64,000 nucleotides of DNA from Betaproteobacteria bacterium (GCA_013298695.1 JAAFIS010000007.1:62001-126000), one strand, 5' to 3'. Counted from the first letter of the stretch, positions 46,947 to 56,768 are shown. Notes: generated by a model from the letters alone, not told the origin. Translations and numbers: made by a program.

Positions 46947-47918
46947 ATGAAACATTTACTCAAGACGACTGCGGCACTCGCCGCTGCGATCAGCACAACC
47001 GTTGCGTTCGCGCAAACCAAATGGGATATGCCGACGGGCTATTCCGTCGGTAGTTTTCAGACGCAAAACGTTCAGCAATTTGCGAACGACGTGGACAAAG
47101 CCACGAACGGCAAATTGAAGATCACATTGCACGCGAACGGATCGCTGTTCAAAGCAAACGAGATCAAGCGCGCGGTGCAAACCGGGCAAACACAGGCGGG
47201 CGAGTTCATCGTGAGCGGTGCCGCGAATGAAAACCCGCTGTTCGGTGTAGATTCGATTCCGTTCCTCGCGACAAGCTATGACGAAGCGCGCAAGCTGCAC
47301 AACGCCGCGAAGCCAACCATTGAGAAAGTGCTCGCGTCGCAAGGCGTGAAAGTGCTCTTCACCTCGCCGTGGCCCGGGCAGAGCTTGTATTCGTTGAAAC
47401 CCGTGAGCAGCGCTAAAGATTTAGCGGGTACCAAGATGCGCGCGTACAACCCAGCGACCTCACGCATTGCCGTGTTGCTCAAAGCGCAACCGACGACCAT
47501 TCAACTCGCAGAATTGGGTCAGGCGCTTGCAACGGGCACTGTTGAAAACTTCCTCACCTCAAGCGCAAGCGGCGTCGAGAACAAGCTCTTCGAGCAAGTG
47601 AAGAATCTCTATACGGTGAACGCGTGGCTACCGAAGAATTTGATCGTGGTGAATCAAAAAGCGTTTGACGCACTCGATAAGCCAACTCAAGATGCAGTGA
47701 TGAAAGCTGCGGTTGAAGCGGAAACGCGCGGCTGGGCAACGAGCCAACAAAAAGATGATGAGTATCTGAAAGAGCTCGTCGCGAAAGGTATGAAAGTCTC
47801 GCCGCCGTCCGCGGAACTCAAGAAAGAGTTGCTCGCCATTGGCGAAACGATGACGCAAGAGTGGCTCAAATCCACGGGCGCTGAAGGTCAGGCGATCATT
47901 AGCGCGTATCGCAAGTAA
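46947..47918 (+). CDS. TRAP transporter substrate-binding protein DctP (2)
   Basis: 323 residues. Signal peptide ends near VAFAQTKWDMP; NDVDKATNGKLKITLHANGSLFKANEIKRAVQTG closely follows DctP1. WLPKNLIVVNQKAFDALDKPTQDAV is almost shared with DctP1, indicating a duplicated system. Start at ATG 46947 behind GAGGG. Separated from dctQ2 by about 190 bases containing two REP-type elements in opposite orientation. Confidence 0.92.
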   Translation: MKHLLKTTAALAAAISTTVAFAQTKWDMPTGYSVGSFQTQNVQQFANDVDKATNGKLKITLHANGSLFKANEIKRAVQTGQTQAGEFIVSGAANENPLFGVDSIPFLATSYDEARKLHNAAKPTIEKVLASQGVKVLFTSPWPGQSLYSLKPVSSAKDLAGTKMRAYNPATSRIAVLLKAQPTTIQLAELGQALATGTVENFLTSSASGVENKLFEQVKNLYTVNAWLPKNLIVVNQKAFDALDKPTQDAVMKAAVEAETRGWATSQQKDDEYLKELVAKGMKVSPPSAELKKELLAIGETMTQEWLKSTGAEGQAIISAYRK

Positions 47919-47928
47919 TTTGTAATGC

Positions 47929-47972
47929 ACCTCTCCCTCCGGGAGAGGTCGCCGCGAAGCGGCGGGTGAGGG
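47929..47972. repeat. ACCTCTCCC/GGGAGAGGT REP-type element
   Basis: Three parts: dyad ACCTCTCCC-TCC-GGGAGAGGT (47929-47949), hairpin CGCCGC-GAA-GCGGCG (47950-47964), tail GGTGAGGG. Just after dctP2. Confidence 0.8.
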
Positions 47973-48017
47973 AAACTCGGTGCTTCGCACTATCACCGCT
48001 TTGCTACCAGTAACCTA

Positions 48018-48061
48018 CCCTCGCACAGCGCTGCGCGCTGTCCTCTTCCAGAGGTAGAGGG
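48018..48061. repeat. ACCTCTCCC-type REP element, opposite orientation
   Basis: CCCTC head, hairpin ACAGCGC-TGC-GCGCTGT (48025-48041), dyad CCTCT-TCC-AGAGG (48042-48054). It is the inverse arrangement of the copy at 47929 and is 44 bases long, like that copy. Confidence 0.6.
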
Positions 48062-48108
48062 ATGCCAATAAACAGACAGTCTCGCCGCAGAGCGAGAGAG
48101 GGAATCTC

Positions 48109-48621
48109 ATGCTCACAGTTTTCGCGAATCGGCTGTATCAAGTGCTGATGTTTCTGGCTTGCGTGGCAATGATCATGGCGTTTGTCACGATTGGGCTTGG
48201 TGTACTGGCGCGGGAAGCAGCTTGGAATATCCAAGGCCTCGACGCGTATGCGGGTTACTCCATCGCAGCGGCTTTGTTCCTCGCGCTTCCCGCAACACTC
48301 AAGCAGGGCGACCATATTAGAGTCACCCTATTGGCTCAGCGCTTAAACGCCCAATTAAGACGGGCGTTAGAACACGTTTGCTTATTTCTCGGAGTCACTC
48401 TCAGCGGGTACGTCGCGTATTTTTCTTGCCGCCTCGTGTGGATTTCCTGGACAACACATGATGTGTCGCAAGGCGCTGACGCGACAGCGCTGTGGATTCC
48501 GCAAATGTTCATGGCCATCGGCGCGATCGGTTTTGTGATTTCGTTTGTTGATGCATGGCTGCATCATTTTCGTGGCGAGCAGTTTTTTCACACCAGCGAT
48601 GAAGCAAACAGAGTGGAGTAA
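48109..48621 (+). CDS. TRAP transporter small permease DctQ (2)
   Basis: 170 residues, four helices: LYQVLMFLACVAMIMAFVTIGLGVLAR, GLDAYAGYSIAAALFLALPATLKQGDHIRVTLLA, and IPQMFMAIGAIGFVISFVD. Two bases separate it from dctM2. A palindrome of the CGCCCAAT type (48346-48368) is translated as part of NAQLRRALEH. Confidence 0.9.
   Translation: MLTVFANRLYQVLMFLACVAMIMAFVTIGLGVLAREAAWNIQGLDAYAGYSIAAALFLALPATLKQGDHIRVTLLAQRLNAQLRRALEHVCLFLGVTLSGYVAYFSCRLVWISWTTHDVSQGADATALWIPQMFMAIGAIGFVISFVDAWLHHFRGEQFFHTSDEANRVE
48346..48368. repeat. CGCCCAAT-type palindrome inside dctQ2
   Basis: Arms AACGCCC / GGGCGTT, enclosing AATTAAGAC. Read in frame. No partner at 66 bp. Confidence 0.45.
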
Positions 48622-48623
48622 TC

Positions 48624-49919
48624 ATGGAACTAATGACCGCATTCCTCTTGATCGCGCTGCTCTTCATCATTCTCGGGTCGAGTTTGTGGATTGGTCTCGC
48701 ATTGCTTGGCGTCGCTGTTTTCGCGATGGACGCATTCACTCAGCGCCCGGCGGGCGACGCGATGGCGCTCACCATTTGGGGCTCAACGTCGAGCTGGACG
48801 TTGACCGCGCTGCCGCTTTTTCTCTGGATGGGTGAAATTCTTTTTCGCAGCAAACTTGCGGAAGGGTTGTTCGCGGGGCTCGCGCCGTGGCTCAATCGAA
48901 TTCCGGGTCGACTGTTGCACACCAACGTGATTGGTTGCGGCATCTTCGCCGCTGTCTCAGGCTCATCGGCGGCGACCTGTGCAACGATTGGCAAGATCAC
49001 ATTGCCCGAACTCAAAAGGCGCGGCTATCCAGACGACATCGCAATCGGTACGCTCGCGGGTTCCGGCACGCTCGGTTTATTGATTCCGCCATCGATCATC
49101 ATGATCGTCTACGGCGTCGCAGCGAACGTCTCGATTGCGAAACTCTTCATTGCCGGTGTGATCCCCGGCATTTTGCTCGGCGCGTTGTTCTCCGGCTATA
49201 TCGTCTATTGGGCACTACGAAATCCATCGCAGATTCCAGCGGCCGACCACGACATGAGCTTCATGCAAAAGATTTACGAGGGGCGCAACCTGATCCCGGT
49301 CGTGCTGTTGATCGTTACTGTGCTCGGCTCGATTTACTCGGGGCTTGCGACGGCGACTGAGGCTGCTGCACTCGGGGTTGGCGGTTCCCTGATTCTCTCG
49401 GCCGTTGAACGAACGCTCACCTGGAAAACATTTAAAGAGGGGCTCGTCTCGGCGTGCCGCGTGTACTGCATGATTGGCCTCATTCTCGCAGGCGCATCGT
49501 TTCTTACGCTCGCGATGGGATTCATCGGTTTGCCTCGGCATCTCGCTGAATTCATCGGTTCGCTCAGCCTGTCTCCATTTGGTTTGATCATTTTGCTCAC
49601 GGGCTTTTTTATTGTGCTCGGCTGTTTTCTCGACGGCATTTCGATGGTGGTGCTCACGATGGCAGTGCTCTTGCCCACCGTCGAAAAAGCGGGCTTTGAC
49701 TTGATTTGGTTTGGCATCTACATCGTGCTCGTCGTCGAAATGGCACAGATCACGCCGCCGGTGGGTTTCAATCTCTTTGTGTTGCAAGGGCTCACTAAGA
49801 AACAACTTCCTTACTTAGCGCGCACCGCATTGCCGTGCTTCGTACTCATGATGTTTGCAGTGCTTCTGGTTTACGCATTTCCACAGATCGTTCTTTGGAT
49901 GCCGCAACAAATGCAATAA
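48624..49919 (+). CDS. TRAP transporter large permease DctM (2)
   Basis: 431 residues, the same length as DctM1 and near-identical in key segments: VSGSSAATCATIGKITLPELKRRGYPDD, GTLGLLIPPSIIMIVYGV, GCFLDGISMVVLTMAVLLP, ITPPVGFNLFVLQGL. Pairs with DctQ2 to form the membrane part of the second TRAP system. Confidence 0.94.
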   Translation: MELMTAFLLIALLFIILGSSLWIGLALLGVAVFAMDAFTQRPAGDAMALTIWGSTSSWTLTALPLFLWMGEILFRSKLAEGLFAGLAPWLNRIPGRLLHTNVIGCGIFAAVSGSSAATCATIGKITLPELKRRGYPDDIAIGTLAGSGTLGLLIPPSIIMIVYGVAANVSIAKLFIAGVIPGILLGALFSGYIVYWALRNPSQIPAADHDMSFMQKIYEGRNLIPVVLLIVTVLGSIYSGLATATEAAALGVGGSLILSAVERTLTWKTFKEGLVSACRVYCMIGLILAGASFLTLAMGFIGLPRHLAEFIGSLSLSPFGLIILLTGFFIVLGCFLDGISMVVLTMAVLLPTVEKAGFDLIWFGIYIVLVVEMAQITPPVGFNLFVLQGLTKKQLPYLARTALPCFVLMMFAVLLVYAFPQIVLWMPQQMQ

Positions 49920-49971
49920 AGACAATCGCATCGGCAGTCTTCGAACCTTTCATCAATCACGGAGGTTTATC

Positions 49972-51024
49972 ATGGTTAGGCAGTTACTCTATGGATCACT
50001 AGTGTCGGTAGTCGCAACGTGTTCGTTTGCGCAAACGACGTGGCAACTTGCATCGGGCTACGGCGATGCATCTTTTCACACGACAAACCTACGCGAGTTT
50101 GCCAACGATGTCGCAAGACTGAGCGACAACCGATTGAAAATAGAAGTTCGCAGCAACAACTCGCTGGTCAAATTAGCCGAGATCCGAAACGCGATTGGCA
50201 CCGGTAAAGTCGAAGCCGGCGAAGTCATCCTCACCGGAATTTCAAAAGAATTTCCTTTAGCGGGTGCCGACGCTGTGCCTTTTGTTGTGGGTTCTATGAC
50301 CGATGCGAAACGGCTCTGGGAGCTGCAACGACCGGCGCTCGAAAAGCAACTTGGCGCGAAGAGCCTGGTGCTGCTGTACTCGGTGCCGTGGCCGAGTCAA
50401 GGGCTGTATTCAACGCGCCCAATTGTGAGGAAAATCGATTTCTCGGGCGCGAAGATGCGCACCTATAACCCGACAACGGTGCGAATCGCTGAGTTACTCG
50501 GTGCAAATGGTGTCGACGTGCCGATGCTACAAGTCGCCGAGTCGCTTGCAACGGGGCGCATGGATAGCATGATCTCTTCTGCGGTGACCGGTGTTGAAAA
50601 TAAAGTGTGGACGCATCTGAAATACTTCTACGAAATCAACGCCTGGACGCCAAAGAATGCCGTTATTGTCAACGCACAAATGCTCGCTAAACTCTCGGCT
50701 ACCGAGCAGCGCGCGCTGCGCGAGGTGGCAGCACTCGCAGAAGAGCGCGGTTGGAAAATGAGTCGCGCGGCTGCGCAAGACGCGATTCAGGCACTGAAGG
50801 CCAATGGCGTAAAAGTGGAATCGATGCCACCCAATCTTGAGCGAGAATTCACGCGGTTAGGCGAGCGATTTTCGCGCGAATGGATACGCGATGCCGGTGC
50901 GCAAGCCAGTGAGCTGTTCACCACCTTTTTTCTGAGACTACCCAACGGCGCGCTCGACAAAACTAGCGCGGCGGCCACCGCGATGGTCAGCTCAAACGCA
51001 AACACCGCATTAGCAAAACCTTAA
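49972..51024 (+). CDS. TRAP transporter substrate-binding protein DctP (3)
   Basis: About 350 residues. Signal peptide ends near [54 protein letters not shown] marks the DctP fold. The C-terminus is about 25 residues longer than in DctP1 and 2 and ends in a low-complexity tail. GGAGG precedes ATG 49972. It has no own DctQM and follows dctM2, so it may be an alternative receptor for the second permease. Confidence 0.9.
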   Translation: MVRQLLYGSLVSVVATCSFAQTTWQLASGYGDASFHTTNLREFANDVARLSDNRLKIEVRSNNSLVKLAEIRNAIGTGKVEAGEVILTGISKEFPLAGADAVPFVVGSMTDAKRLWELQRPALEKQLGAKSLVLLYSVPWPSQGLYSTRPIVRKIDFSGAKMRTYNPTTVRIAELLGANGVDVPMLQVAESLATGRMDSMISSAVTGVENKVWTHLKYFYEINAWTPKNAVIVNAQMLAKLSATEQRALREVAALAEERGWKMSRAAAQDAIQALKANGVKVESMPPNLEREFTRLGERFSREWIRDAGAQASELFTTFFLRLPNGALDKTSAAATAMVSSNANTALAKP

Positions 51025-51029
51025 TCATC

Positions 51030-54000
51030 ATGTCCGAAGCAAATCAAGTCACGTCGCCGACCCAGCAATGGCAATTCTGGATTGATCGCGGCGGCACGTT
51101 TACCGATATCGTCGCGAAGAAGCCGAGCGGCGAATTGGTCACCCACAAACTGCTCTCCGAAAATCCTGAGCGCTACAAAGATGCGGCGGTGCATGGCATT
51201 CGCGAGCTGCTCGGTTTGCGCGCGGATGAGGCGATTCCTTCGCATCTTGTCGAAGCGGTGAAGATGGGCACGACGGTTGCGACTAACGCATTGCTTGAGA
51301 GGAAGGGCGAGCGCACTTTGCTTGTGGTGACGAAAGGATTCCGCGATCAGTTGCGCATTGCGTATCAAGATCGTCCGAAACTCTTCGTGCGAAAAATTGA
51401 ACTACCTGAGTTACTTTACGAAGACGTGACTGAGGTCGACGAGCGCATTAATGCGGGGGGACAGGTCATTTCTTCGCTTAATTCGATAAATGCAAAAAAA
51501 GATCTGATAGCCCAATTTAATATGGGTTACCGTAGCATTGCTATTTGCTTGATGCACGGTTATCGCTTTAGGCAACATGAACGTGCACTAAAGCAAATCG
51601 CAGAAGAGATCGGCTTCACGCAGATCAGTGTGTCGCACGAAGTGTCGCCGCTCATGAAATTTGTTTCGCGTGGCGACACCACGGTGGTGGATGCGTATCT
51701 ATCGCCGATTTTGCGTCGCTATGTGAATCAAGTGCAAAGCGCGCTTGGCGATGTGCGATTGCAATTCATGCAGTCGAGCGGTGGTTTAACCGACGCTCAT
51801 AAATTTCAGGGCAAAGACGCAATTCTCTCAGGCCCAGCAGGCGGTATCGTCGGCGCAGCGGCGGTCACGCAGCTCGCCGGTTTTGACAAGATGATCGGCT
51901 TCGACATGGGCGGCACGTCCACTGATGTTGCGCACTTTGCAGGCGAGTACGAACGCGCGTTCGTGACCGAAGTCGCGGGCGTGCGTTTGCGCGCACCGAT
52001 CATGCAAATTCACACGGTCGCCGCAGGTGGCGGATCAATTTGTACGTTCGATGGATCGAAGTTTCGCGTTGGCCCTGAGAGCGCAGGCGCGAATCCTGGG
52101 CCTGCGGCGTATCGACGGGGCGGTCCGCTCACGGTCACCGATTGCAACGTGATGGTCGGCAAGTTGCGCCCTGAATTGTTTCCGTTAATCTTTGGCCCGA
52201 ATGGCAATGAACCGCTTGATGTGGATGCGGTGAAGAAGAAGTTTGCAGCGCTTGAAATTGAGATTGAGAAAGCCACTGGCGTTCGTAAATCGTCGCAAGA
52301 AATTGCGTCGGGCTTCCTACGTATCGCTGTCGAAAATATGGCGAACGCGATCAAACACATCTCCGTGCAACGCGGCTACGACGTTACCGAATACACGCAG
52401 ACTTGCTTTGGCGGCGCGGGCGGTCAGCACGCCTGTATGGTGGCCGATTCGCTCGGCATGAAGCGCGTCTACATTCACCCATTCGCAGGCGTGCTCTCAG
52501 CGTACGGCATGGGTCTCGCTGACGTGCGCACGATGAAGCAGGCAGCGGTTGAAAAGCAACTCTCGGATGCACTGCTCGACGAATTGCAACCTGAGTTTGC
52601 AAGGCTTAGTGCGACTGCCAAATCGAATGTCACCGCACAAGGGGTGCGCGACGATCAAGTTCGGATCGTGAACGCTGTGGCCTTGAAATATGATGGTACA
52701 GATACGACGATTGAACTTGAACTCCCTCCCCCCGGGGGGGAGGACAGGGGTGGGGATGGGGTTCTCTCAAAAGCGACTCAACTTGTAGCCTCGTTCGAAT
52801 CCACCTACAAACAACGCTACGGCTTCCTGATGCCCAACCGCGCGCTTGTGATCGAGGCGATCTCATCCGAAGCGATTGGCGTGACGCAATCGTCGAAAGA
52901 GCAACCGAAAGCAGTCGCACCTCGCGCGACCGAGTTACAAGCGAACTCCGAAGTGGACGCGTTTTTCGCGAACGGCACCTGCAAAGCCAAAGTCTTCTAT
53001 CGCGAGGCATTGCAACCGGGCGACGTGATCGACGGCCCCGCAATCATTAAGGAGCCGATCGCGACAACGATCGTTGAGCCCGAATGGCGCGCAACGGTAA
53101 CGCCGCTCAACCATCTCGTCCTTGAACGGGTGAAGGTGGCAACGCGCTCGCACGCGATTGGCACTACCGCCGATCCCGTGATGCTCGAAGTATTCAACAA
53201 TTTGTTCATGGCGATTGCCGAGCAAATGGGCGTCACGCTCGCGAACACGAGCTACAGCGTGAATATCAAAGAACGCCTTGATTTCTCCTGTGCGATTTTC
53301 GATCCTGAAGCGAATCTCGTTGCGAATGCACCTCACATGCCCGTGCACTTGGGCTCGATGGGCGAGAGCGTGAAAGTAGTACTCGAATCACGTCGCGGTC
53401 AGATGAAACCGGGCGACGCGTTTGTCGTGAATGCGCCGTACGGTGGTGGCACTCATATTCCGGATGTGACCGTGGTGACGCCAGTGTTCATCAAGTCTCC
53501 CTCACCCGCGCCTTCAGCGCGACCTCTCCCGGCGGGAGAGGTGGAGCAACCGCTTTTTTATGTCGCCGCACGCGGCCATCACGCCGACATTGGCGGCATC
53601 ACACCAGGCTCAATGCCGCCGTTCTCCAAGTCGATTGAAGAAGAAGGCGTGTTGCTTGACAACGTGCAGCTCGTGCGAGAAGGTGTGTTTCTCGAAGACG
53701 AGCTTACAAAAATTTTGCTCTCGGGCGAATGGCCGGTGCGGAATGTCACGCAGAACATCGCAGATCTTCGCGCACAAGTGGCGAGTTGCAACAAAGGCGC
53801 GGAAGAGCTGCGCAAAATGGTGTCGCACTTTGGTCGCGAAGTTACCGTCGCTTATATGAAGCACGTGCAGGACAACGCGGAAGAATCGGTGCGGCGTGTG
53901 ATTCACAAATTGCATGACGGTGAATTCGGCGTTGATCTGGATGATGGTTCACACATCCATGTGAAGGTCACGATTGATCGCGAAAAGCGTGAAGCGACGG

Positions 54001-54743
54001 TTGATTTCACGGGTACTTCTGCGCAGCGTCCGAGCAATTTCAACGCACCGAAGCCGGTGAGTCGAGCTGTTGTGCTCTACGTATTCCGCACGCTCGTTGA
54101 TGACGACATTCCAATGAATGCGGGTTGCTTGAAGCCAATCAATATTGTGATTCCTGAGGGTTCGATGCTCGCACCGAAATATCCTGCTGCAGTCGTCGCG
54201 GGTAATGTTGAAGTATCGCAAGCGGCAACGAATTGTTTGTATGGCGCGTTGGGCGTACTCGCAGGTGCGTATGGCACGATGACCAATTTCACCTTCGGCA
54301 ACGACGTCTATCAATACTACGAAACGATCAGCGGCGGCAGCGGCGCAGGCGATGGCTTCGACGGCACGAGCGTTGTGCAATGTCATATGACCAATTCGCG
54401 CCTCACCGATCCTGAAGTGCTCGAATTCCGCTACCCCGTGCGCGTCGATTCACACACGATCAATCACGGCACGGGCGGCAAAGGCAAGTGGCGTGGCGGC
54501 GACGGCGCTGATCGGCGTATTCGATTTATCGAACCGATGACCGCAGGCGTGCTCGCGAACTATCGCAAGAATCGACCGCATGGTTGCGAAGGCGGCGAGC
54601 CCGGCGTCTCAGCACGCAACTGGGTCGAGCGCGCCGACGGATCGCGCGAAGAATACGGTCACATTTGTGAAGTGCAAATGAACCGCGACGATGTGTTTGT
54701 GATTCAAACGCCGGGCGGCGGGGGGTTCGGCAGGAGTGAATAG
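51030..54743 (+). CDS. Fused hydantoinase/5-oxoprolinase (HyuA-HyuB type)
   Basis: 1237 residues. The HyuA half (about 1-700): [50 protein letters not shown] and [17 protein letters not shown]. The HyuB half (about 710-1237): [75 protein letters not shown] and a C-terminal GGGGFGRSE. This is the layout of ATP-dependent 5-oxoprolinase, which opens 5-oxo-L-proline to glutamate; N-methylhydantoinases share it. Two repeat-derived segments are read in frame: [13 protein letters not shown] (about 565-579) and [15 protein letters not shown] (about 824-838). Starts 6 bases after dctP3. Confidence 0.92.
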   Translation: MSEANQVTSPTQQWQFWIDRGGTFTDIVAKKPSGELVTHKLLSENPERYKDAAVHGIRELLGLRADEAIPSHLVEAVKMGTTVATNALLERKGERTLLVVTKGFRDQLRIAYQDRPKLFVRKIELPELLYEDVTEVDERINAGGQVISSLNSINAKKDLIAQFNMGYRSIAICLMHGYRFRQHERALKQIAEEIGFTQISVSHEVSPLMKFVSRGDTTVVDAYLSPILRRYVNQVQSALGDVRLQFMQSSGGLTDAHKFQGKDAILSGPAGGIVGAAAVTQLAGFDKMIGFDMGGTSTDVAHFAGEYERAFVTEVAGVRLRAPIMQIHTVAAGGGSICTFDGSKFRVGPESAGANPGPAAYRRGGPLTVTDCNVMVGKLRPELFPLIFGPNGNEPLDVDAVKKKFAALEIEIEKATGVRKSSQEIASGFLRIAVENMANAIKHISVQRGYDVTEYTQTCFGGAGGQHACMVADSLGMKRVYIHPFAGVLSAYGMGLADVRTMKQAAVEKQLSDALLDELQPEFARLSATAKSNVTAQGVRDDQVRIVNAVALKYDGTDTTIELELPPPGGEDRGGDGVLSKATQLVASFESTYKQRYGFLMPNRALVIEAISSEAIGVTQSSKEQPKAVAPRATELQANSEVDAFFANGTCKAKVFYREALQPGDVIDGPAIIKEPIATTIVEPEWRATVTPLNHLVLERVKVATRSHAIGTTADPVMLEVFNNLFMAIAEQMGVTLANTSYSVNIKERLDFSCAIFDPEANLVANAPHMPVHLGSMGESVKVVLESRRGQMKPGDAFVVNAPYGGGTHIPDVTVVTPVFIKSPSPAPSARPLPAGEVEQPLFYVAARGHHADIGGITPGSMPPFSKSIEEEGVLLDNVQLVREGVFLEDELTKILLSGEWPVRNVTQNIADLRAQVASCNKGAEELRKMVSHFGREVTVAYMKHVQDNAEESVRRVIHKLHDGEFGVDLDDGSHIHVKVTIDREKREATVDFTGTSAQRPSNFNAPKPVSRAVVLYVFRTLVDDDIPMNAGCLKPINIVIPEGSMLAPKYPAAVVAGNVEVSQAATNCLYGALGVLAGAYGTMTNFTFGNDVYQYYETISGGSGAGDGFDGTSVVQCHMTNSRLTDPEVLEFRYPVRVDSHTINHGTGGKGKWRGGDGADRRIRFIEPMTAGVLANYRKNRPHGCEGGEPGVSARNWVERADGSREEYGHICEVQMNRDDVFVIQTPGGGGFGRSE
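51510..51526. repeat. Weak CGCCCAAT-type palindrome in the 5-oxoprolinase gene
   Basis: GCCCAATTTAATATGGG-like dyad with short arms (CCCA / TGGG), translated as IAQFNMG. It could be chance. Confidence 0.3.
52722..52763. repeat. CTCCC/GGGAG repeat inserted in frame in the 5-oxoprolinase gene
   Basis: CTCCCTCCCC facing GGGGGGAG, then a G-rich tail with GGGGTGGGGATGGGG. Such sequences are common intergenic REP-like elements. Here it is translated as an odd Pro/Gly/Asp segment between structured parts of the HyuA half. Confidence 0.6.
53499..53542. repeat. ACCTCTCCC REP-type element inserted in frame in the 5-oxoprolinase gene
   Basis: CCCTCACC, hairpin CGCGC-CTTCA-GCGCG (53507-53521), dyad ACCTCTCCC-GGC-GGGAGAGGT (53522-53542): the exact reverse layout of the intergenic copy at 47929 and the same 44-base length. 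Translated as [15 protein letters not shown]. Confidence 0.8.
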
Positions 54744-54783
54744 TCGCCGTTGAAAACTGCTTAGGTGATAGAAAATAGATCGC

Positions 54784-55815
54784 ATGAAAACCATCTATAA
54801 CGCTCGCCATAGTGAACACGCCGCACAACACGAATTCTTTCGCGGTGAAAAAGTGGAGGCCTTCGAGAAACCTGCGCGCGCAGATTTTGTGTTGGACGCG
54901 ATTCGCGACGCGAATTTCGGCGAAGTGATTGCCCCAACGCCGTTTCCCGATTCTGTCGTTACGCGCGTTCACACTGAGCGCTATGTCAACTTCATTCGTG
55001 GCGCACATGACGAGCATCTGGCGCTCGGCGGTACCGGCGATGCGTTTCCCTCGGTGTGGTCGATTCGCGGGATGCGCAGCGATGTCGAGCCGAAAAACTT
55101 TGCTGCACGTATGGGTTTGTATTCCTTTGATTCAGGCACTCCGCTCACACCCGGTGCGTATGCGGTTGCGCGCGCGGGAGCTGACTGCGCGTTGACCGGC
55201 GCTGCACTTTTAAGCTCTGGTGAGGCGAGTGCGTTTGTTCTTACGCGGCCGCCTGGGCATCATTCAGGAAGCGATTTTTTTGGCGGTTATTGCTTTTTGA
55301 ACAACGCAGCGATTGCCGCACAATCACTACTCGACAACGGGTGCAAACGCGTAGCAATTCTTGATGTGGACTATCACCACGGCAACGGCACGCAAGAGAT
55401 TTTTTACTCTCGCAATGATGTGTTTTTCGCGAGTATTCACGCCGATCCCGCAACCGACTACCCGTTTTTCTTGGGCAATGCCGATGAAAGGGGCGCGGGT
55501 GCTGGAGTCGGCTTCAACCTGAATCTGCCGCTCGCTCAAGGGGCAAGCCCAGACGTGTGGTTTAGCGCCCTCGACGTCGCGACCCAGCGCATTGAGGCGT
55601 TTCGCCCGGATGTCTTAATCGTTTCTCTCGGCGTAGATACGTATGAGGGTGACCCGATTAGTCATTTCAAACTGCGGACACGGGAAGACTACCCGCGCAT
55701 TGGCGCTGCGGTAGCAAAGCTGCGACTGCCAACGCTGTTTGTTCTAGAAGGCGGCTATGGGGTCCGTGAAATCGGCGCTAATGTCATCGCAACTTTGGGT
55801 GGATTCAGCAGCTAG
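54784..55815 (+). CDS. Histone deacetylase-family amidohydrolase (acetylpolyamine amidohydrolase-like)
   Basis: 343 residues, zinc hydrolase of the arginase/deacetylase fold. The catalytic RPPGHHSGSDFFGGYCFLNN with the tandem His, the zinc-binding DVDYHHGNGTQEIFY, and LEGGYG with the oxyanion Tyr are all present. Similarity is closest to acetylpolyamine amidohydrolases (FDSGTPLTPGAY). It would deacetylate N-acetylpolyamines or similar amides. It follows the 5-oxoprolinase by 40 bases and may act on the same class of N-acylated compound. Confidence 0.9.
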   Translation: MKTIYNARHSEHAAQHEFFRGEKVEAFEKPARADFVLDAIRDANFGEVIAPTPFPDSVVTRVHTERYVNFIRGAHDEHLALGGTGDAFPSVWSIRGMRSDVEPKNFAARMGLYSFDSGTPLTPGAYAVARAGADCALTGAALLSSGEASAFVLTRPPGHHSGSDFFGGYCFLNNAAIAAQSLLDNGCKRVAILDVDYHHGNGTQEIFYSRNDVFFASIHADPATDYPFFLGNADERGAGAGVGFNLNLPLAQGASPDVWFSALDVATQRIEAFRPDVLIVSLGVDTYEGDPISHFKLRTREDYPRIGAAVAKLRLPTLFVLEGGYGVREIGANVIATLGGFSS

Positions 55816-56105
55816 CGCAATCGCCCGACGTACTGTTTTGGGGCGGGTTCGCCTGGTTTTGGTTCGTTTCCCGGGCTGGACGCCGTTGGCGGTGGGCTCA
55901 GCGACACTTGTTCACTAAAAGAGAGCATTGTCTCTGCGATCAAAGGCTGCGTATCGCCTTCGTGGATCTCGCTCATCAAGTGTGCAAGTGTCTGCAGCGC
56001 GTATTCGCGGTCATTTGAGAACTTTGCAAGATCAAATGTATGCCCCGATTTGCTTGCAGCGATGTAGAGCCGCGACGCGAGCACAAGCTGCTTTTGATTA
56101 AGCAT
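55812..56105 (-). CDS. Small conserved-looking protein, unknown function
   Basis: 97 residues: helical N-terminal part (LNQKQLVLASRLYIAASKSG, FDLAKFSNDREYALQTLAHLM) and a Pro/Ser-rich C-terminus. A full AAGGAGG ribosome site with 7-base spacer precedes ATG 56105, so it is surely expressed. It overlaps the end of the converging deacetylase gene by 4 bases. No family recognised. Confidence 0.65.
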   Translation of the reverse strand: MLNQKQLVLASRLYIAASKSGHTFDLAKFSNDREYALQTLAHLMSEIHEGDTQPLIAETMLSFSEQVSLSPPPTASSPGNEPKPGEPAPKQYVGRLR

Positions 56106-56224
56106 GGTTTCGCCTCCTTGAATACCCCGCGTTTATGGTGTCGCGGGTGGTTTCATTGATTACGGTTTGTAATCAATGATGTCAGGAGCAATTACCTTGC
56201 CTGAATCGGCAATGGACTTGCGGT

Positions 56225-56644
56225 TTATTTGCCTTTTGGTTTGGGCGTAGCGGTGACGGTGCCGCGTGTCAGATAGCTGAGTCCAAGCTGAACTAGGAAA
56301 TCCAGCAAGCCGTAGCTTCGATCAGTGTCTTTCTTGACTGAAACGACTTCGCACTGGTCGCCCGACGCAAACAAAATCGCGGATTCGCCGTGTTGCTCCT
56401 CGGTTGTCACAAAAATCGCTTCCTCGTTGTACGCGTACACGTGGCAGTATTTCGTTTGCAGCACGACTTCGCCAGATTTGGTGTTCGGCGCTTTGATCAC
56501 CATGTAGGCGTTGGGCGCGATGCGGTTTACCGTAATTGTCGTATCCACAAATGCAAGCGCTGCTTGCGTGGGAAAGCAGATCAGCATCACAAACGCGATG
56601 AAGCGTGTGCTGCAAGTCCTTGAAAACCATGACGTTGTGTTCAT
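56225..56644 (-). CDS. Secreted protein of unknown function
   Basis: About 139 residues with a signal peptide (STRFIAFVMLICFPTQAALA) and a beta-rich domain (VNRIAPNAYMVIKAPNTKSG, YCHVYAYNEEAIFV, FASGDQCEVVSV) with a Cys pair. Ends in a Lys-rich tail after VTATPKPKGK. Start set at ATG 56644 before the signal peptide. Unrecognised; 120 bases upstream of the small protein above and on the same strand. Confidence 0.55.
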   Translation of the reverse strand: MNTTSWFSRTCSTRFIAFVMLICFPTQAALAFVDTTITVNRIAPNAYMVIKAPNTKSGEVVLQTKYCHVYAYNEEAIFVTTEEQHGESAILFASGDQCEVVSVKKDTDRSYGLLDFLVQLGLSYLTRGTVTATPKPKGK

Positions 56645-56696
56645 CAGACGAAAGGTATCACGGAAACAACCAGAAAATGAGCTTATGGGCGCTAAT

Positions 56697-56768
56697 CCCA
56701 ATTAAATTGGGCAATCAGTGCGAAAAATATTAGGTTGAGAAAAGACAAAAATTTGCTCACCGCCCAAT
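56697..56768. repeat. CGCCCAAT palindrome doublet between the secreted protein gene and mnmA
   Basis: First palindrome 56697-56711 CCCAATT-A-AATTGGG, perfect. Second is a half site CGCCCAAT at 56761-56768. Estimated centre spacing 66 bp. Confidence 0.6.

Noticed and set aside
50415-50430. GCGCCCAATTGTG in dctP3 as a palindrome half site
   Set aside because: Only one arm is present, within an ordinary coding segment; likely chance.
52793-52810. GTTCGAATCC as a tRNA T-loop
   Set aside because: Lies within the 5-oxoprolinase reading frame with no acceptor stem or anticodon arm around it.
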